The position numbers and the translations under genes were made by a program. Below, one piece after another: positions 43,934-55,723 of a DNA stretch of 64,000 bases (positions are counted from its first letter, which is position 1; the number at the start of each line of letters is the position of its first letter). The notes beneath the pieces were generated by a model. It worked only from the letters and a program-made list of their open reading frames with translations, was not told where the DNA came from and did not search any database. Origin of the DNA: Parasponia andersonii (lineage: Eukaryota > Streptophyta > Magnoliopsida > Rosales > Cannabaceae). Location of the stretch: NCBI GenBank assembly GCA_002914805.1, contig JXTB01000003.1, forward strand, positions 2,325,873 to 2,389,872, written 5' to 3'.

Positions 43934-44882
43934 AAAAAAGTTTTAGCTATATTTCATTTCCATTGAACTTTAATAGAAAAATTATAAGAATGAATAGGAG
44001 AGAGTAATTCACGAGTTTAAGACTCCAATAAGAAAATTGAGTCCAAAAAATGAGACTTATTGAGGACTAACAAAATAATTACTAAAGTTTAGATATTCTA
44101 TTATAAAACAATTTTACACATTTAGTTTTACGAATGAGACAAATATTCTAAAGTTACATAAATCACTTAGATGGATAATGGGTCAAGTAGCCATAAATAG
44201 TGGGGGACCAGAAATTGTTTCTAAGGTAGACATAATTTTATTTTGGGGTTTATAGAAATGTGATCAAATTTTGGGCCGAATTTAAGTAGATATCTATTTG
44301 TCAAATATTATAGCAAAATGTCTGATATATATGTCTATATACCAAGTGTAAAATTTTATATACCAAATATAAAAAATTATATACCCAATACATTTCAGTA
44401 CAGTAACTGAAATTAGTAGATATTTTTGTCTACCAAGTATAAAAATATATATACCTAGATATTTAACTATAAAATTTAAAAAAGTAGATATCTATTTAAT
44501 TAAATTTAAAATATTGGTCATTCACTTAAATTGCTCTTTTTTTGACATAAACAGACTCCTCAAGAAAATATTATTAATCGAAGCAAAAAACTTCAAATTA
44601 CAATATAAGTATAAGTGTTACAATTTCAAACTTCTCAAAAAAATAAGACAAAAAATAGATCACAAACACAATTAAAAATAAATGCATGGGTCACTTAGAG
44701 TGGGCATAAACAAAAATTAAATTTTTACACTTTAAAAAACTACTTATTATATAACAATTTACATACTGGCAAAAGACAAGAAATTGTATAAGATTTACAA
44801 ATATATTACCTACATAATATATATATATATATGTATGTATTTAAATATCATAAATTCATAACCAAATATTTATTACAAAATT
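43934..44882. other. AT-rich intergenic DNA up to the assembly gap
   Basis: No gene-like frame. A perfect 8-bp inverted repeat (ATTTCAGT ... ACTGAAAT) lies at about 44393-44414, and AAGTAGATATCTATTT occurs twice (about 44284 and 44475). Confidence 0.5.
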
Positions 44883-44985
44883 NNNNNNNNNNNNNNNNNN
44901 NNNNNNNNNNNNNNNNNNNNNNNNNNNNNNNNNNNNNNNNNNNNNNNNNNNNNNNNNNNNNNNNNNNNNNNNNNNNNNNNNNNNN
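44883..44985. other. Assembly gap (103 N)
   Basis: A run of N. Sequence on both sides is AT-rich and non-coding, so no gene is obviously interrupted. Confidence 0.99.
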
Positions 44986-47900
44986 GTTGCTAAATGAAAA
45001 ATAATTTAATTAGTAAAATAATGAAATGCTAAATGTGTTTAAAATACTTAAAATATTTATTTTAAGCTTAAGAGTGTGCTTTTCATTATACAACTAATTT
45101 AATTCTTTTTCACAGTTAACCAAACACAAAAATATTCATTCAACTACTGATTTCAAAACTCCAACCTAACAACATAATTACAAACAATTTCTTTTCTATT
45201 TCATTTTAATTATTATTATTATCATTCCATCGTTGCAAAACGCCTTATAATGTTTAATAATGGAGAAAGGGTAGGGAAGAAAAATTTTGAGATAAAAGTG
45301 GAGAAAATGTGAGAATTGCTAACAAAGCGAGTAATATGGGTAAAATGGTCATTTAAAAATACACTAGTTTTCATTTCTTCTTATTTACCAAGTAACAATT
45401 TAAAAGTAGCAAAATAGACAGGTCGGGCCCGAAATGGGCCAAAATGGATAGGCCAATACTAGCCCGTTCTTTGTTCAATTTTAAAAAAAATTAAAAAATC
45501 TAAAAAAATAAGATTATTATTTATATAATTAGTTAAAAATAAGATTGAGATAAGGATTAACTGTAATGTTTTGAGGCTAATTTGGTTTTATATTTTTATA
45601 ATAGGGTGAATTATAAAAAAAAATACTCTCGAATTTAAGTGTTCTGTAATTTAAATTATGAAATTTGGATTCTACAAAAAAATACCACGAGATTAAAAAT
45701 TTCTGAAAGTTAATACACTAGATCGACTTTTTGACCAATTTTAGTAATAAAAATAATAATAATATGTCTCTTATTAAAATTAGATTAATATTTATTATTC
45801 TCCTTAATTTTGAAGATGTTATCGTCTTTTATTAATTAAATTATTCTAAAAGCCAACTCAATGAATTAATTTTCATAAATTCTTAATCTCATGTATTATT
45901 CTGCAGAGTCCGAATTTCAGAATTTAAATTGCAAAATATCCAAACCTCGTATTCCAAACTTTTGTTTTGTGCTATTACTTTTTATGTTTAAACTTTGAGA
46001 AAATTGTATTGTACGACTTAGGGTGGGGTGTCCCTAGCAAAGCAATGCGATGGCCTTTGATTGAGTACAGTGACAGCAAGCTCAAGCGTCCATGGTACTC
46101 CATGCTAGGCCCTTAATTGTTTCCTGTTTTACAAAAGAAGAGCATTGAGGTCCCATCTGGGCATTATACAGGTATAAACTCCTGTATGGATTGATGCTCT
46201 TCTAACCAAAAAAAAAAAAAAAGGAAAGAAAAAAAGCCAAGAAAAATATTGTACAAATGGAAGTTTTCTTTCTTTCTTTTTTTTTATTTTTTATTTTTAA
46301 AAAAAAAAAAGAAAACTTGTTATTAAATCAGAAGCAGAATTTAATTAGCCAAAATTAATTTGCTTGCTGTCTAAGAGCAAAATCATTAGTATATAAGATA
46401 CTGAATTTGTAAAAATGATGTACATCAAACTTATTATTAGGGGACAAAAGCTGTTCTTTAGTAGCTGTAATACATCGTTTAAGAAAGAGAGGCTTCACAC
46501 ATATACTTCAAATTGATGTGGAGGTAAAAAAAAATCATTAGTTACTCCCAAAATGTGAACACACGTACATGTACAAATCATATATACATGCATATTTCAA
46601 AATCTAGCAAAGGAGGGAAAAAAAAAAAAGAAGTTGGTATGAATTGAAAACTTTGCAGACAACCTGTAAAGCATATAATGGCTGCTTTGTTTATAGTTTA
46701 TACATACACACAAAGACTACAAAATAATGCTTCGATAGTGTACAGATAATGGAGCTTAAACTAGAGAAACAAGTCATTTAAAGGTCAAAAAATATGAATT
46801 AGATAATGTACTAACATTCTCGCATGCAATCATGGAATGTTTCCTCTATTCTCGATAGGTCAGTCCCACCCTTTCATTTCCCTTACTCTTTTATTTGGTG
46901 TGGTAATCAGCCCCCACCAATTCATCATTCACTTACTTTTTGAGGCACACCTCTCCCTTTTGCTCTCTCAATTTTATTTATTTATTTATTTTGTCTAATT
47001 CATCAATAGAGTACTAAGTCATGAAAGCAACACCCAATATTTGGTCACAATCTCTAATATGACATTGTCAAATATATGGTCACACTCATACAAATAGTTG
47101 GTTTGAGGCTTCGAAATTCAAAATTAGGGAATGGTTGAACTTCGAAATTTGTAACTAATTTGGATACTAACCAGTGAAAATATAACACATGAATCCAATT
47201 ATATATATATATATATATATATATTAATATTTCTATTATTAGTTTACAAAAAAATTTTGCTTTTTCTTTTTGGCTTCTGGATGTTCTATTGTTCAAACAA
47301 GTTTGAGAAAGTCAAATTATAACCATCAAATTTGATAGGAAACCACATCTAAAATAGTGAGAGAAAAGGAAAATTTTGGTTTTACGGATTACAAAAAGAG
47401 AAATATTGGACAAGTTTTAAAAAAGGAGCGTCTCCCTTGTCCTCTCTAATGACAAATCTTGCTCTTAAATTTACTGTGTACATCGTCTGATCATGAGGAC
47501 ATTACTAATGAGATTCACGTTATACAAGAATCAAAGTTGGCCTAATTCCCAAGATTTTAAATTCACTCACAGTAAACGAATATATATCGCAACTTTTTGT
47601 TTTTTCATTTATATATATATATATATTTATTTATTTATTTATTATATATATAACAAAATCAGAATCCGAAAATCACTCTTGGCAATAACACAAATCCGAC
47701 AAGAATTCCTCCTTAATTCCATATTTCTACTTTTCTATCTTAACGAAATCTCTCTCTCATAGACCAAATAAGTTTCAAAACATTTTCTCAAGAACCAACC
47801 AGAAAACTATTTCACTTGGCTCCCACTATTTGTCTTTGTACTTTCCATCTCTGCCAAACTCTCTCACTAGCTAGTCTCAATTTACACAACCCTGAAACCA

Positions 47901-48089
47901 AAGTTTCAGATCATTTTCTCAACAACCAAACAGAACCCACTTGAGATTATTTGACTACAAGTCCCACTAATGGTCTTACTCTTCTCTCCATGTACTGATC
48001 CTTAGCTCCTCAACATGCAGTTATTGTCAACTTTTGTCACCAGAAAAGTCTTACTATTTTCAAGAGTTTAAGCCTTTTCTCTGATCAAA
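44986..48089. other. Intergenic DNA upstream of the hydrolase gene
   Basis: Mostly AT-rich. It includes A/T homopolymers near 46207-46310, TA runs at 47201-47222 and 47610-47652, and an isolated mixed-composition patch at 46018-46206 with a structured hairpin. The last 200 bp are CT-rich, consistent with the hydrolase 5' UTR and promoter, but no convincing TATA box was seen. Confidence 0.5.
46136..46203 (+). other. Structured 68-nt hairpin followed by poly(A)
   Basis: AGAAGAGCAT (46136-46145) pairs with ATGCTCTTCT (46194-46203). Inside are two more perfect stems: CCCA/TGGG (46152-46155 with 46158-46161) and ATACAGG/CCTGTAT (46166-46172 with 46181-46187). The three stems could form a three-way junction. 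An A15 tract begins at about 46208. It could be a SINE-like or retroposed RNA, or chance. No box A/B promoter could be confirmed. Confidence 0.4.
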
Positions 48090-50218
48090 ATGGGGTCTGC
48101 AACCTCATCTATGGCGGCGAAGTTCGCCTTTTTTCCGCCGGACCCTCCTTCTTACAGCATACACTTGGACGAATCAACTGGGAAAATGAAGATATCAGAT
48201 GTCCATCAGAGAGATGACGTGGACGTTATGAAGCTAAACACCAAGAAGGGGAATGAGATAGTGGCCATGTACGTGAAAAACCCATCAGCCTCGCTAACTC
48301 TGCTCTACTCTCATGGAAATGCTGCTGATCTTGGTCAGATGTATCACATTTTCACTGAGCTTAGTCTTCATCTTGGTGTTAATCTTATGGGGTTAGTTTC
48401 TTGGGTTTTTTTTTTTTCTTTTCTTTTTTTCAAAACCAAAACCAAATAAAAGTAATAACATCAATAAATAAGCTGTTTTATACTTCGAGGAATATTATGG
48501 GAGAGTCTATTGTTATGTGCAGGTACGATTATTCTGGATATGGACAATCTACTGGAAAGGTATGATTGTAATTTCTTTCTTTTTTTTTTTTGTATATTTT
48601 TCAAAACCAAACCATGAGCAAGTGTAATAATTGTTTGCAAAATGTCAAAAGTCAGAGGAAAGAATAGGACCTTTGACTTCAGATATAGAGATCGCTGAGC
48701 TTATAATAATTGGAATATTAGAGCATTGTTCTCTTGTTTAGTTCCATGTTCATTTCTGTTAGACTAGTTTTCTTATGTTTGATGTTAAGGAGCAATTTTT
48801 GATAATAATAGAAATAACTTGATTTTGTACTCAATTAGCCAAGTGAGCAGGACACATATGCAGACATAGAGGCTGCATACAAATGTCTTGAAGAGAAGTA
48901 CGGTGTGAAAGAAGAAGACACTATATTGTACGGACAGTCAGTTGGGAGTGGACCTGCTTTGGAATTGGCTGTTCGACTGCCTCACTTGAGGGCTGTAATT
49001 CTGCACAGTCCAATCTTGTCTGGCCTCCGAGTTATGTATCCGGTCAAGCGGACATTCTGGTTTGACATTTACAAGGTTTTGATACAAGTACTCTTTGCTT
49101 TCATTGCAGAATAACATATTATCTTATTACTTTAATCTGTTGAATTCTGTTCTTCACTCAAAAGATTTGGCTTTTTTCTGCTGCAGAATATCGATAAAAT
49201 TCCATTAGTGAATTGCCCAGTTTTGGTAATTCATGTGAGTGAGCTAATTTCTCAGCATTTCTTTTCCTCCAGTGATTTTGGTCATAGGTGCATTACAAGG
49301 CCTGGTTTGTAAACTTTGTGTCTGTGATATTGCGGTACTGTTCTGGCTAATTTAAAGCGTCATTATACCCTAAAACAATATTCACTTGAATAGAATTTCA
49401 CATCACTTGTAGGCTTGCGTGTTTGTTCGGCAACTTAAATTTTATGTTTTCTGAAGTACGTCACTTTTAAGGCCAATGAATCATTAATTTCACGATGTCA
49501 CTGAGATCAAGCATGCGGATTTAAGTATTAGCGACTTATTTATAGTTCTGAGTTGATTTAGTTAAAGGGTTACCCTTCTTGACATTGTTGCCAAATTTCA
49601 TAGGGAACTGAAGATGAAATAGTGGATTTTTCCCATGGTAAACAGCTTTGGGAGCTTTGCAAAGAGAAGTATGAGCCTCTGTGGCTGAAAGGAGGAAACC
49701 ATTGTAACTTGGAACTTTATCCAGAGTACTTAAGGCATCTCAGAAAGTTCATATCTGCCATAGAGAAACTTCCACGCGTTCAAAGCTCAACTGAGAAGGC
49801 TACTACAGATAAATCTGATAGTCCTGAGCAAACAACAGACATCAACACAGAGAAGGCTAGGCCTAGCATTGACATCAGAGAGAAGTCCAGAACTAGTACT
49901 GGTCAAAGAGAAAAATCTAGGCCGAGCACAGACAGCCGAGAGAAATCAAGAACCAGCACTGACAAGAGAGAGAAATCGAGAAAGAGCATGGATCGATCGG
50001 GAAAAGCAAGGAACAGCACAGATCAATCAGAGAGAGCTAGAAATAGCTTTGACCGGTTAGTTCTCTTTCCATTTTCTGCATTTTTTCTCATTGCTTACTA
50101 TTTCATATAAAAGTCATTGACTGTTGGAACTAATGGTGGCAGATTAGGAGACATGGTGAGATCCGTTGGTTTGTGTAATGTTGATTGTTTGAAGCATGCA
50201 GCAGCTTCAGAGGCTTGA
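48090..50218 (+). CDS. ABHD17-like alpha/beta hydrolase (putative depalmitoylase), 6 coding exons
   Basis: Coding exons are 48090-48391, 48523-48559, 48839-49075, 49187-49234, 49604-50055 and 50143-50218. All have GT/AG introns and together give 383 aa. The family (ABHD17/FAM108) removes palmitate from proteins at membranes. The triad is visible: Ser147 in GQSVGS, Asp212 in GTEDEIVD and His241 in GGNHCNLE. The [14 protein letters not shown] oxyanion segment (about residues 70-84) and the [14 protein letters not shown] block are typical. The N-terminus [17 protein letters not shown] fits N-myristoylation at Gly2, as in plant relatives. The enzyme core ends near 265. Residues 291-359 hold seven decapeptide repeats ([10 protein letters not shown] type), and the end [14 protein letters not shown] is a conserved tail in plant homologues. 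Its substrate is unknown. Confidence 0.93.
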
Positions 50219-50707
50219 GGTGGAAATTGTCCAAGCTTTTTGAACTTGGGTTGTAAAGTGCTTTTGGGATTCCATGTTTGATTGATTAGTTGGGATGTTT
50301 GGATGTTTGAGATTTACCTTTTCCCACTCCTTGTTATACACAAGCTTGTAGCTCCCCACCTGCTAGGAGGTCTTCCTTTGTCTTTAATTTTCCTTTTTTT
50401 TTTTTGGCTGGGCTGATGTGAAATTATGATCAAAGCAGAAGTAATAAGTACTGGCAACCTGTGCAATATCACAGTTCAATATATGAGTAGTAGTTCTTTG
50501 TTTTTCTTTTGCTAAGAGTATATCTGTGGTAGTTGTATATTCTTAGATTCATTACAGGTCAAGTATGGATTGATAAGTTACTTAAGCCCATGTTAAAGGA
50601 GCTCAAATACAGAAATTCCAGAATTATTGGGGCCAAGTGTTGTCCTCTTTGAAAGATATTCTTCTTACATTATTTTCACCAGTGAAATTATGAAAAATGC
50701 TTAAACT
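50219..50707 (+). other. 3' UTR of the hydrolase and intergenic DNA
   Basis: Non-coding sequence with T-rich text near 50390-50405. It ends at the left edge of element C. No polyadenylation signal could be chosen with confidence. Confidence 0.5.
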
Positions 50708-51240
50708 TGTTAGGAGATCGGTTTTGCGGAAACGATAACACACAGCTAAAATACGAGTTGAAAAAATTTGGATAAAATGAAAAAAAAAATAAGGCACACA
50801 AAAGAATTAACATGGTTCACCTAATTTAGGCTACGTCTACGGATAAGGCTGTGAAGAATTTCACTATGAAAAGGAGATTATAACTTACTTCTCTCTAAAT
50901 ACAAGAAGAGAACAAATGAACATCTCTCTCTTGAAATAGGAGAAAACACTCTCTCTAAATAATTTAGGAGAAAACAAGTGGGACACTAAGAGGAATTCCT
51001 AGACTTGAATTCTCTCTTAGAAAGGAAGAGGATTTAAAATAGGATATTAAACAAGTGATGAAGCCCTCCGTATTTATAGAACTTGAAAGGTTGTGTGAAC
51101 ATCATCTTTTACTATTGCTATTACGGCTGCTCTTTTCACTATTGCTATTGCGGCTGCCCTTTTTACTATTCCTATTATGGCTGCCTTTTTCCACTGTTCC
51201 TATTGTGGCTGGTTGGTGAGCTGTAATTGTTAATTTGTCA
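50708..51240 (-). repeat. Element C 3' LTR (left copy)
   Basis: 533 bp. On the plus strand it begins TGTTAGGAGATCGG and ends AATTTGTCA. The GCTATTACGGCTGC-like unit is repeated several times near 51110-51210. Confidence 0.93.
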
Positions 51241-51255
51241 ATATTCTCCCACTTG
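51241..51255 (-). other. Element C polypurine tract
   Basis: On the minus strand CTTCAAGTGGGAGAAT directly precedes the 3' LTR, as expected for the plus-strand primer. Confidence 0.75.
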
Positions 51256-51361
51256 AAGACTTGATTTTAATCATGTCTTCACACTTGATGAATCTCTCTT
51301 TTCTTCCCTTGTCAATTCTTCATGCTGCTTATATTTCTGCTAGGCCATATAAGGATCTACA

Positions 51362-52093
51362 CTATTGGAACTTGTCAATGTTGATTGGTTTGGTTAAAGT
51401 ATTTGCTAGGTTCTCATTTGTATGAATCTTCTTCATGTCCAGACTTCCATCTTCTACTACTTCTCGAACAAAGTGATATTGAACGCCAATGTGCTTTGTC
51501 TTAGAATGAAAGGCTGGATTCCTTGCAATGTGCAAGGTACTCTGACTGTCAGAAAATAGATGAATCTTTTCTTGTTTGTGCCCGAGCTCCTCCAATAACC
51601 TTTGAATCCAAATAACCTCTTTACAAACTTGTGTAGCTGCCATGTATTCTGCTTCTGTTGTAGATAAAGCCACAACAGTTTGCAGTTTTGAAACCCAACG
51701 TACAACTCCTTTTGCATGAGTAAACACATAGTTCGTAGTAGATTTTCGTTTGTCAAAATCACCTACAAAATCTGAATCAACATATCCTTTGACAGTAAAT
51801 TCTGATCCTCCGTAACATAATGTAACATCTGAGATTCCTTTGATATATCTCAGAATTCTCTTCACAAAATTCCAATGCTCTCCACCAAGATTCGCCATAT
51901 ATCGACTAACCGCTCCTACTGCTTGTGTAATGTTTGGTCTTGTACATATCATAGTGAACATTAGGCTTCCCACTAATAATGTATATGGTACTCGAGACAT
52001 CTCCATCCTCTTTGCTTTATTGCTAGGACATATCCCAAAGGATAACTTGAAGTTAACAAGAAGTGGGGTAGAAATCGACTTATAATCTTGCAT
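51362..52093 (-). pseudogene. Element C RNase H region
   Basis: An intact frame of 243 codons reads MQDYKSISTPLLVNFKLSFG, VPYTLLVGSLMF, NLGGEHWNFVKRILRYIKG, VKGYVDSDFVGDFDKRKSTT, VALSTTEAEYMAATQVCKE and HTNENLANTLTKPI. These are the connection and RNase H domains of copia polyproteins, with the acidic residues of the D-E-D set visible in YVDSDFVGD, TEAEYM and SDSQST. It was once part of one polyprotein. Here it is separated from integrase by frame breaks. Confidence 0.88.
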
Positions 52094-52815
52094 ATTGAAG
52101 CGGCGCAGATTTTCTTCAAATAATTCTTCTAAGAAAGCCGAATTTTCCTGTTACCTCTGTCTCAGTGAATTTGCATCCCTAGAATCTTGTTTGCTGGTCC
52201 CAAGTTCTTCATATCAAATTCCCTAGCTAACTGTGCCTTCAATTCTTGGATGCTGTCTTTATTGGAGCCTACAACCAACATGTCATTCACGTACAACAAT
52301 AAGATAATGAAGTCACTATCTTCATCAAACCTCCTGAAGTATGTGCAGTGGTCTGAACTGAGTCTGTTGTACTCAAGGCTTACGATGGAGGAATTAAATC
52401 ACTTATACCAACACCTCGGCACTTATTTGAGACCGTATAGAGATTTGTTCAACCTGCAAACCAAGTTCTCCTTGCTTGTTTCAGCAAAACCTTCTGGTTT
52501 GAGCATATAAATCTCTTCTTCAAATTCTCCATGAAGAAAAATAATTTTCACATCTAGCTACTCTAGATGTAGGTCAAATGTAGTACACATCGCCAGAACC
52601 ACTCTAACTATTGTCAATTGAACTATAGGTGAAAATATCTCATTGAAGTCAATACCTTTAATCTGAGCATAGTCTTTTACCACCAATCTCGCACGATACC
52701 TCTTTCTCGACTGGTTCTTCTACTTCGTACTCTAGTGCTACTTCAGAAGAATCTGAATCTTCAGTATTTTTTTCTACCTGAACTTTAGAAGTTTCTGATC
52801 TGCTATGGTCTCCTT
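52094..52815 (-). pseudogene. Element C reverse transcriptase, internally deleted and frame-shifted
   Basis: On the minus strand, pieces such as ARLVVKDYAQIKGIDFNEIF, IFLHGEFEEEIYMLKPEG, CRLNKSLYGLK and YVNDMLVVGSNKDSI lie in shifting frames. The catalytic YVDD is changed to YVND. Comparison with element A shows that about 90-100 codons between the EVEEPVE linker and the LVVK motif are missing. The two parts are joined directly near 52700-52720. Confidence 0.8.
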
Positions 52816-52819
52816 TCTC

Positions 52820-54110
52820 TTACAGTTTATTCTCTGCAAATATCACATCTCTACTGATGATAACCTTATGGGCAGTGGGATCCCATAAGCGATATCCCTT
52901 GACTCTATCAGCATATCCCAAGAGTACACACCTTCTGGACTTTGAATCCAGTTTTGTGATTTTTTGAGCGTTGTACATCACGTACACAGGACATCTAAAC
53001 ATATGTAAGCGAGAATAATCAGCTGGCTTACTAGTCCACATCTCCATCGGTGTCTTCAGATCAATCGCTGTTGATGGAGATCGATTAATCATATAACAGG
53101 CGGTTTTGACTGCTTCTGCCCAGAATGTCTTGGGTAGACCTACAGCTTTTAACATTGCTCTTGTTCTTTCCAACAAGGTTCTATTCATCCGCTCTGCCAC
53201 TCCATTTTGTTGAAGAGTGTACGCCACTATAAACTGCCTCTTGATACCTTCTTGTTGACAGAAGTTATCAAATTCATTGCTTGTATATTCTCCTCTATTG
53301 TCTGTCCTTAAACACTTGATCTTTTCTCTAGATTCAAGCTCTATTTGTGCTTTGAATATTTTGAAGACTGAAAACACATCTACCTTCCTCTTGATAGGAT
53401 GCAACCAACATCTCCTGGAGTGATCATCAATAAAAGATACAAAGTATCTAGCTCTTCCTAGGGACATTACCAGTTCTTGCCAAACATCAGAGTGAACCAA
53501 GTCTAGAACTTTTTTACTTCTAGAACTAGATGTGTTAAACTTTAATTTATACTGCTTGCTTGTGACACAATGCTCACAAAAGGGCAAAGATACCTTTGTG
53601 AGACCAGGAAGCAACCTCCGTTCAGAGAGAATCTTCAAGCCTCGTTCCGACATATAGCCAAGTTTACGATGCCACATCATCGTTGATTCTTCTCTAGAAT
53701 TTGTTGAAGCAACTGATGTCTTAGCTTCCATCAGTGTATCTTCTTTAAGTATATATAGATTCACTTCAATTTTCTCCGCCTTCATTACTACAAGCGCGCC
53801 CTTCATAATCTTCATGATCCCATTCTCGACACGAGTTTTGCAACTAAGGTTATCTAATTGTCCTAAAAACAATAGATTTTTCTTCAGGCCCTTCACATAT
53901 CGCACCTCTTGAATAGTACGAATAGTGCCATCGTACATCTTTATCTTGATAGTACCAATCCTGGTGACCTTTAAGGCATGATCGTTACCCATGAATACAG
54001 ATCCTCCAGAGATAAGTTCATATGTATGAAACCATTCTCTGTGAGAAGTCATGTACCATGTTGTTCCCGAATCTACTAACCAAACATCAGTGAGCTGCCG
54101 TCTGTCCTTA
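52820..54110 (-). pseudogene. Element C protease and integrase
   Basis: The protease site LVDSGTTWYMTSHREW (about 54090-54020) keeps DSG. Then follow a GAG-pre-integrase block with MWHRKLGYMSERGLKILSE and the HHCC zinc ligands (LPFCEHCVTSKQ). The core reads LDLVHSDVWQELVMSLGRAR, FVSFIDDHSRRCWLHPIKRK, IKCLRTDNRGEYTSNEF and TLQQNGVAERMNRTL. The C-terminal block ends KGYRLWDPTAHKVIISRDVI. The frame from 54052 to 52820 is uninterrupted, which makes this the best-preserved retroelement gene in the window. Confidence 0.9.
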
Positions 54111-54960
54111 GAAATTATTGCTGCTTCACTATATAGGATTTCTCCATCATCTGAAGTATTTGCAACATTCCCCTGAGTATTTGATGACTCGGGGTCCTTC
54201 CATCTGGAATCTTCATTTTTCTTGAGTTGCCAACACTTCCTTTTAACGTATCATTTCTTGCCACAGTAATAACACTTAATATTCTTCTTACTTCTTGATT
54301 TTGATCTATCATGACTCTGACTCCCACTAGGGCCACGTTCCATTAATCTCTCTCTCATTGTCAAAGCCTCTACTTGCTTGTGAACTTGCTAATCTGTCTT
54401 CCTTGTTCTTATGCCGATTTTCTTCTTCGAGAACAGCAGCTGTAAGATCATTGAAAACTAGAGTTGTAGTATTGCTGGTCACATTTATGATGAGTTGATC
54501 ATACGAATAGGGTAGACTCTGAAGTAAGAACTCTACACGTTCATTATTCTCTATTTTATATTCCATTGTTGTGAGCTGTGAGAATAGAGTGTTGAGCATG
54601 TTGATGTGGTTGGTCACTGTTGTTAATTCCACCATCCGAAGAGTATAAAGCCTTCTCTTCAAGAAAAATTTGTTGTGAAGCGACTTGGCCTGATACAACG
54701 TTGTTAGTGTATCCCATATCTCCTTGACTAACTTCTTCTCCTCAATACTCGACAGAACTCTATTTGCTAGCGCCAGATGTAAGTTAGCGACAACATTGCT
54801 ATCCATCTCGTCCTACCTTTTATCATCAGTAATCTCAGCAGGCCTTTTCCCAATTGCTGTTAGGCAATTATCTTTTCTCAAGATTGCCTTTATCTTTATT
54901 TTCCACAAAGAGAAATTGCTCCCATTAAATTTCTCAATATCGAATTTTGCCGCCATTTTT
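54111..54960 (-). pseudogene. Element C gag and zinc knuckle
   Basis: The start AAKFDIEKFNGSNFSLWKIK (about 54955-54890) leads into an intact frame, 54806-54327. That frame reads MDSNVVANLHLALANRVLSS, AKSLHNKFFLKRRLYTLRM and LLQSLPYSYDQLIINVTSN, the UBN2-type capsid. The knuckle is KCYYCGKK followed by a stop (about 54250), so gag-pol is broken there. Confidence 0.87.
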
Positions 54961-55040
54961 GTTCACCACGATTTGTTCAGTTATCACTGTTTCACTATAC
55001 GTGAATAATACCGTATACGTGAACAGTACTCCAACCAATG

Positions 55041-55053
55041 GCTCTAATACCAT
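55041..55053 (-). other. Element C primer-binding site
   Basis: The minus strand reads ATGGTATTAGAGC directly after the 5' LTR, one base different from the initiator tRNA-Met site TGGTATCAGAGC. Confidence 0.85.
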
Positions 55054-55723
55054 TGTTAGGAGATCGGCTTTGCAGAAGCGATAACACACAGCTAAAATAT
55101 GAGTTGAGAAAATTTAGGTAAAATGAAAAAAAATAAGTCACACAAAAGAATTAATGTGGTTCACCCAATTTAGGCTATGTCCACAGATAAGGCTGTGAAA
55201 AATTTCACTATGAAAATGAGATTATAACTCACTTCTCTCTAAATACAAGGAAAGAACAAATGAACCTCTCTCTCTTGAAATAAGAGAAAACACTCTCTCT
55301 AAACAATTTAAGAGAAAACAAGTGGGACACTAAGAGGAATTCCTAGGCTTGAATTCTCTCTTAGAAAGGAAGAGGATTNCCTCTCTCTCTTGAAATATGA
55401 GAAAACACTCTCTCTAAACAATTTAAGAGAAAACAAGTGGGACACTAAGAGGAATTCCTAGGCTTGAATTCTCTCTTAGAAAGGAAGAGGATTTAAAATG
55501 GGATACTAAACAAGTGATGAAGCCCTCCGTATTTATAAAACTTGAAAAGTAGTGTGAACACCATCTTTTATTATTGCTATTATGGCTGTTTTTTTTACTA
55601 TTGTTATTGCGACTGTCCTTTTTATTATTCCTATTGCAGCTGCTCTTTTACTATTTCTATTGCGGCTTCCTTTTTTACTATTCCTATTACGGCTGATTGG
55701 TAGCTACAATTATTGACTTGATA
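55054..55723 (-). repeat. Element C 5' LTR (right copy), with a 114-bp duplication around a single N
   Basis: 670 bp against 533 bp for the partner. The excess is explained mostly by 55265-55378 being repeated as 55380-55493, with a single N at 55379 between the copies. I saw one difference between copies (AATAAG and AATATG). The end on the plus strand reads GACTTGATA, a decayed version of the partner's AATTTGTCA. Confidence 0.9.

Larger units (their letters stand above)
50708..55723 (-). mobile_element. Element C: Tork/TNT1-like Ty1/copia retrotransposon with both LTRs
   Basis: Read on the minus strand it has 5' LTR (55723-55054), primer-binding site, gag, knuckle, protease, integrase, a shortened reverse transcriptase, RNase H, polypurine tract and 3' LTR (51240-50708). 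Protein blocks match element A and, from memory, TNT1-type polyproteins. The integrase frame is intact over 410 codons. An internal deletion removes the linker and start of reverse transcriptase, and a stop lies in the knuckle, so it is not autonomous. No matching 5-bp TSD is visible beside the two ends. It sits between the two host genes, about 500 bp after the hydrolase stop and 720 bp before the HSP90C ATG. Confidence 0.93.
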
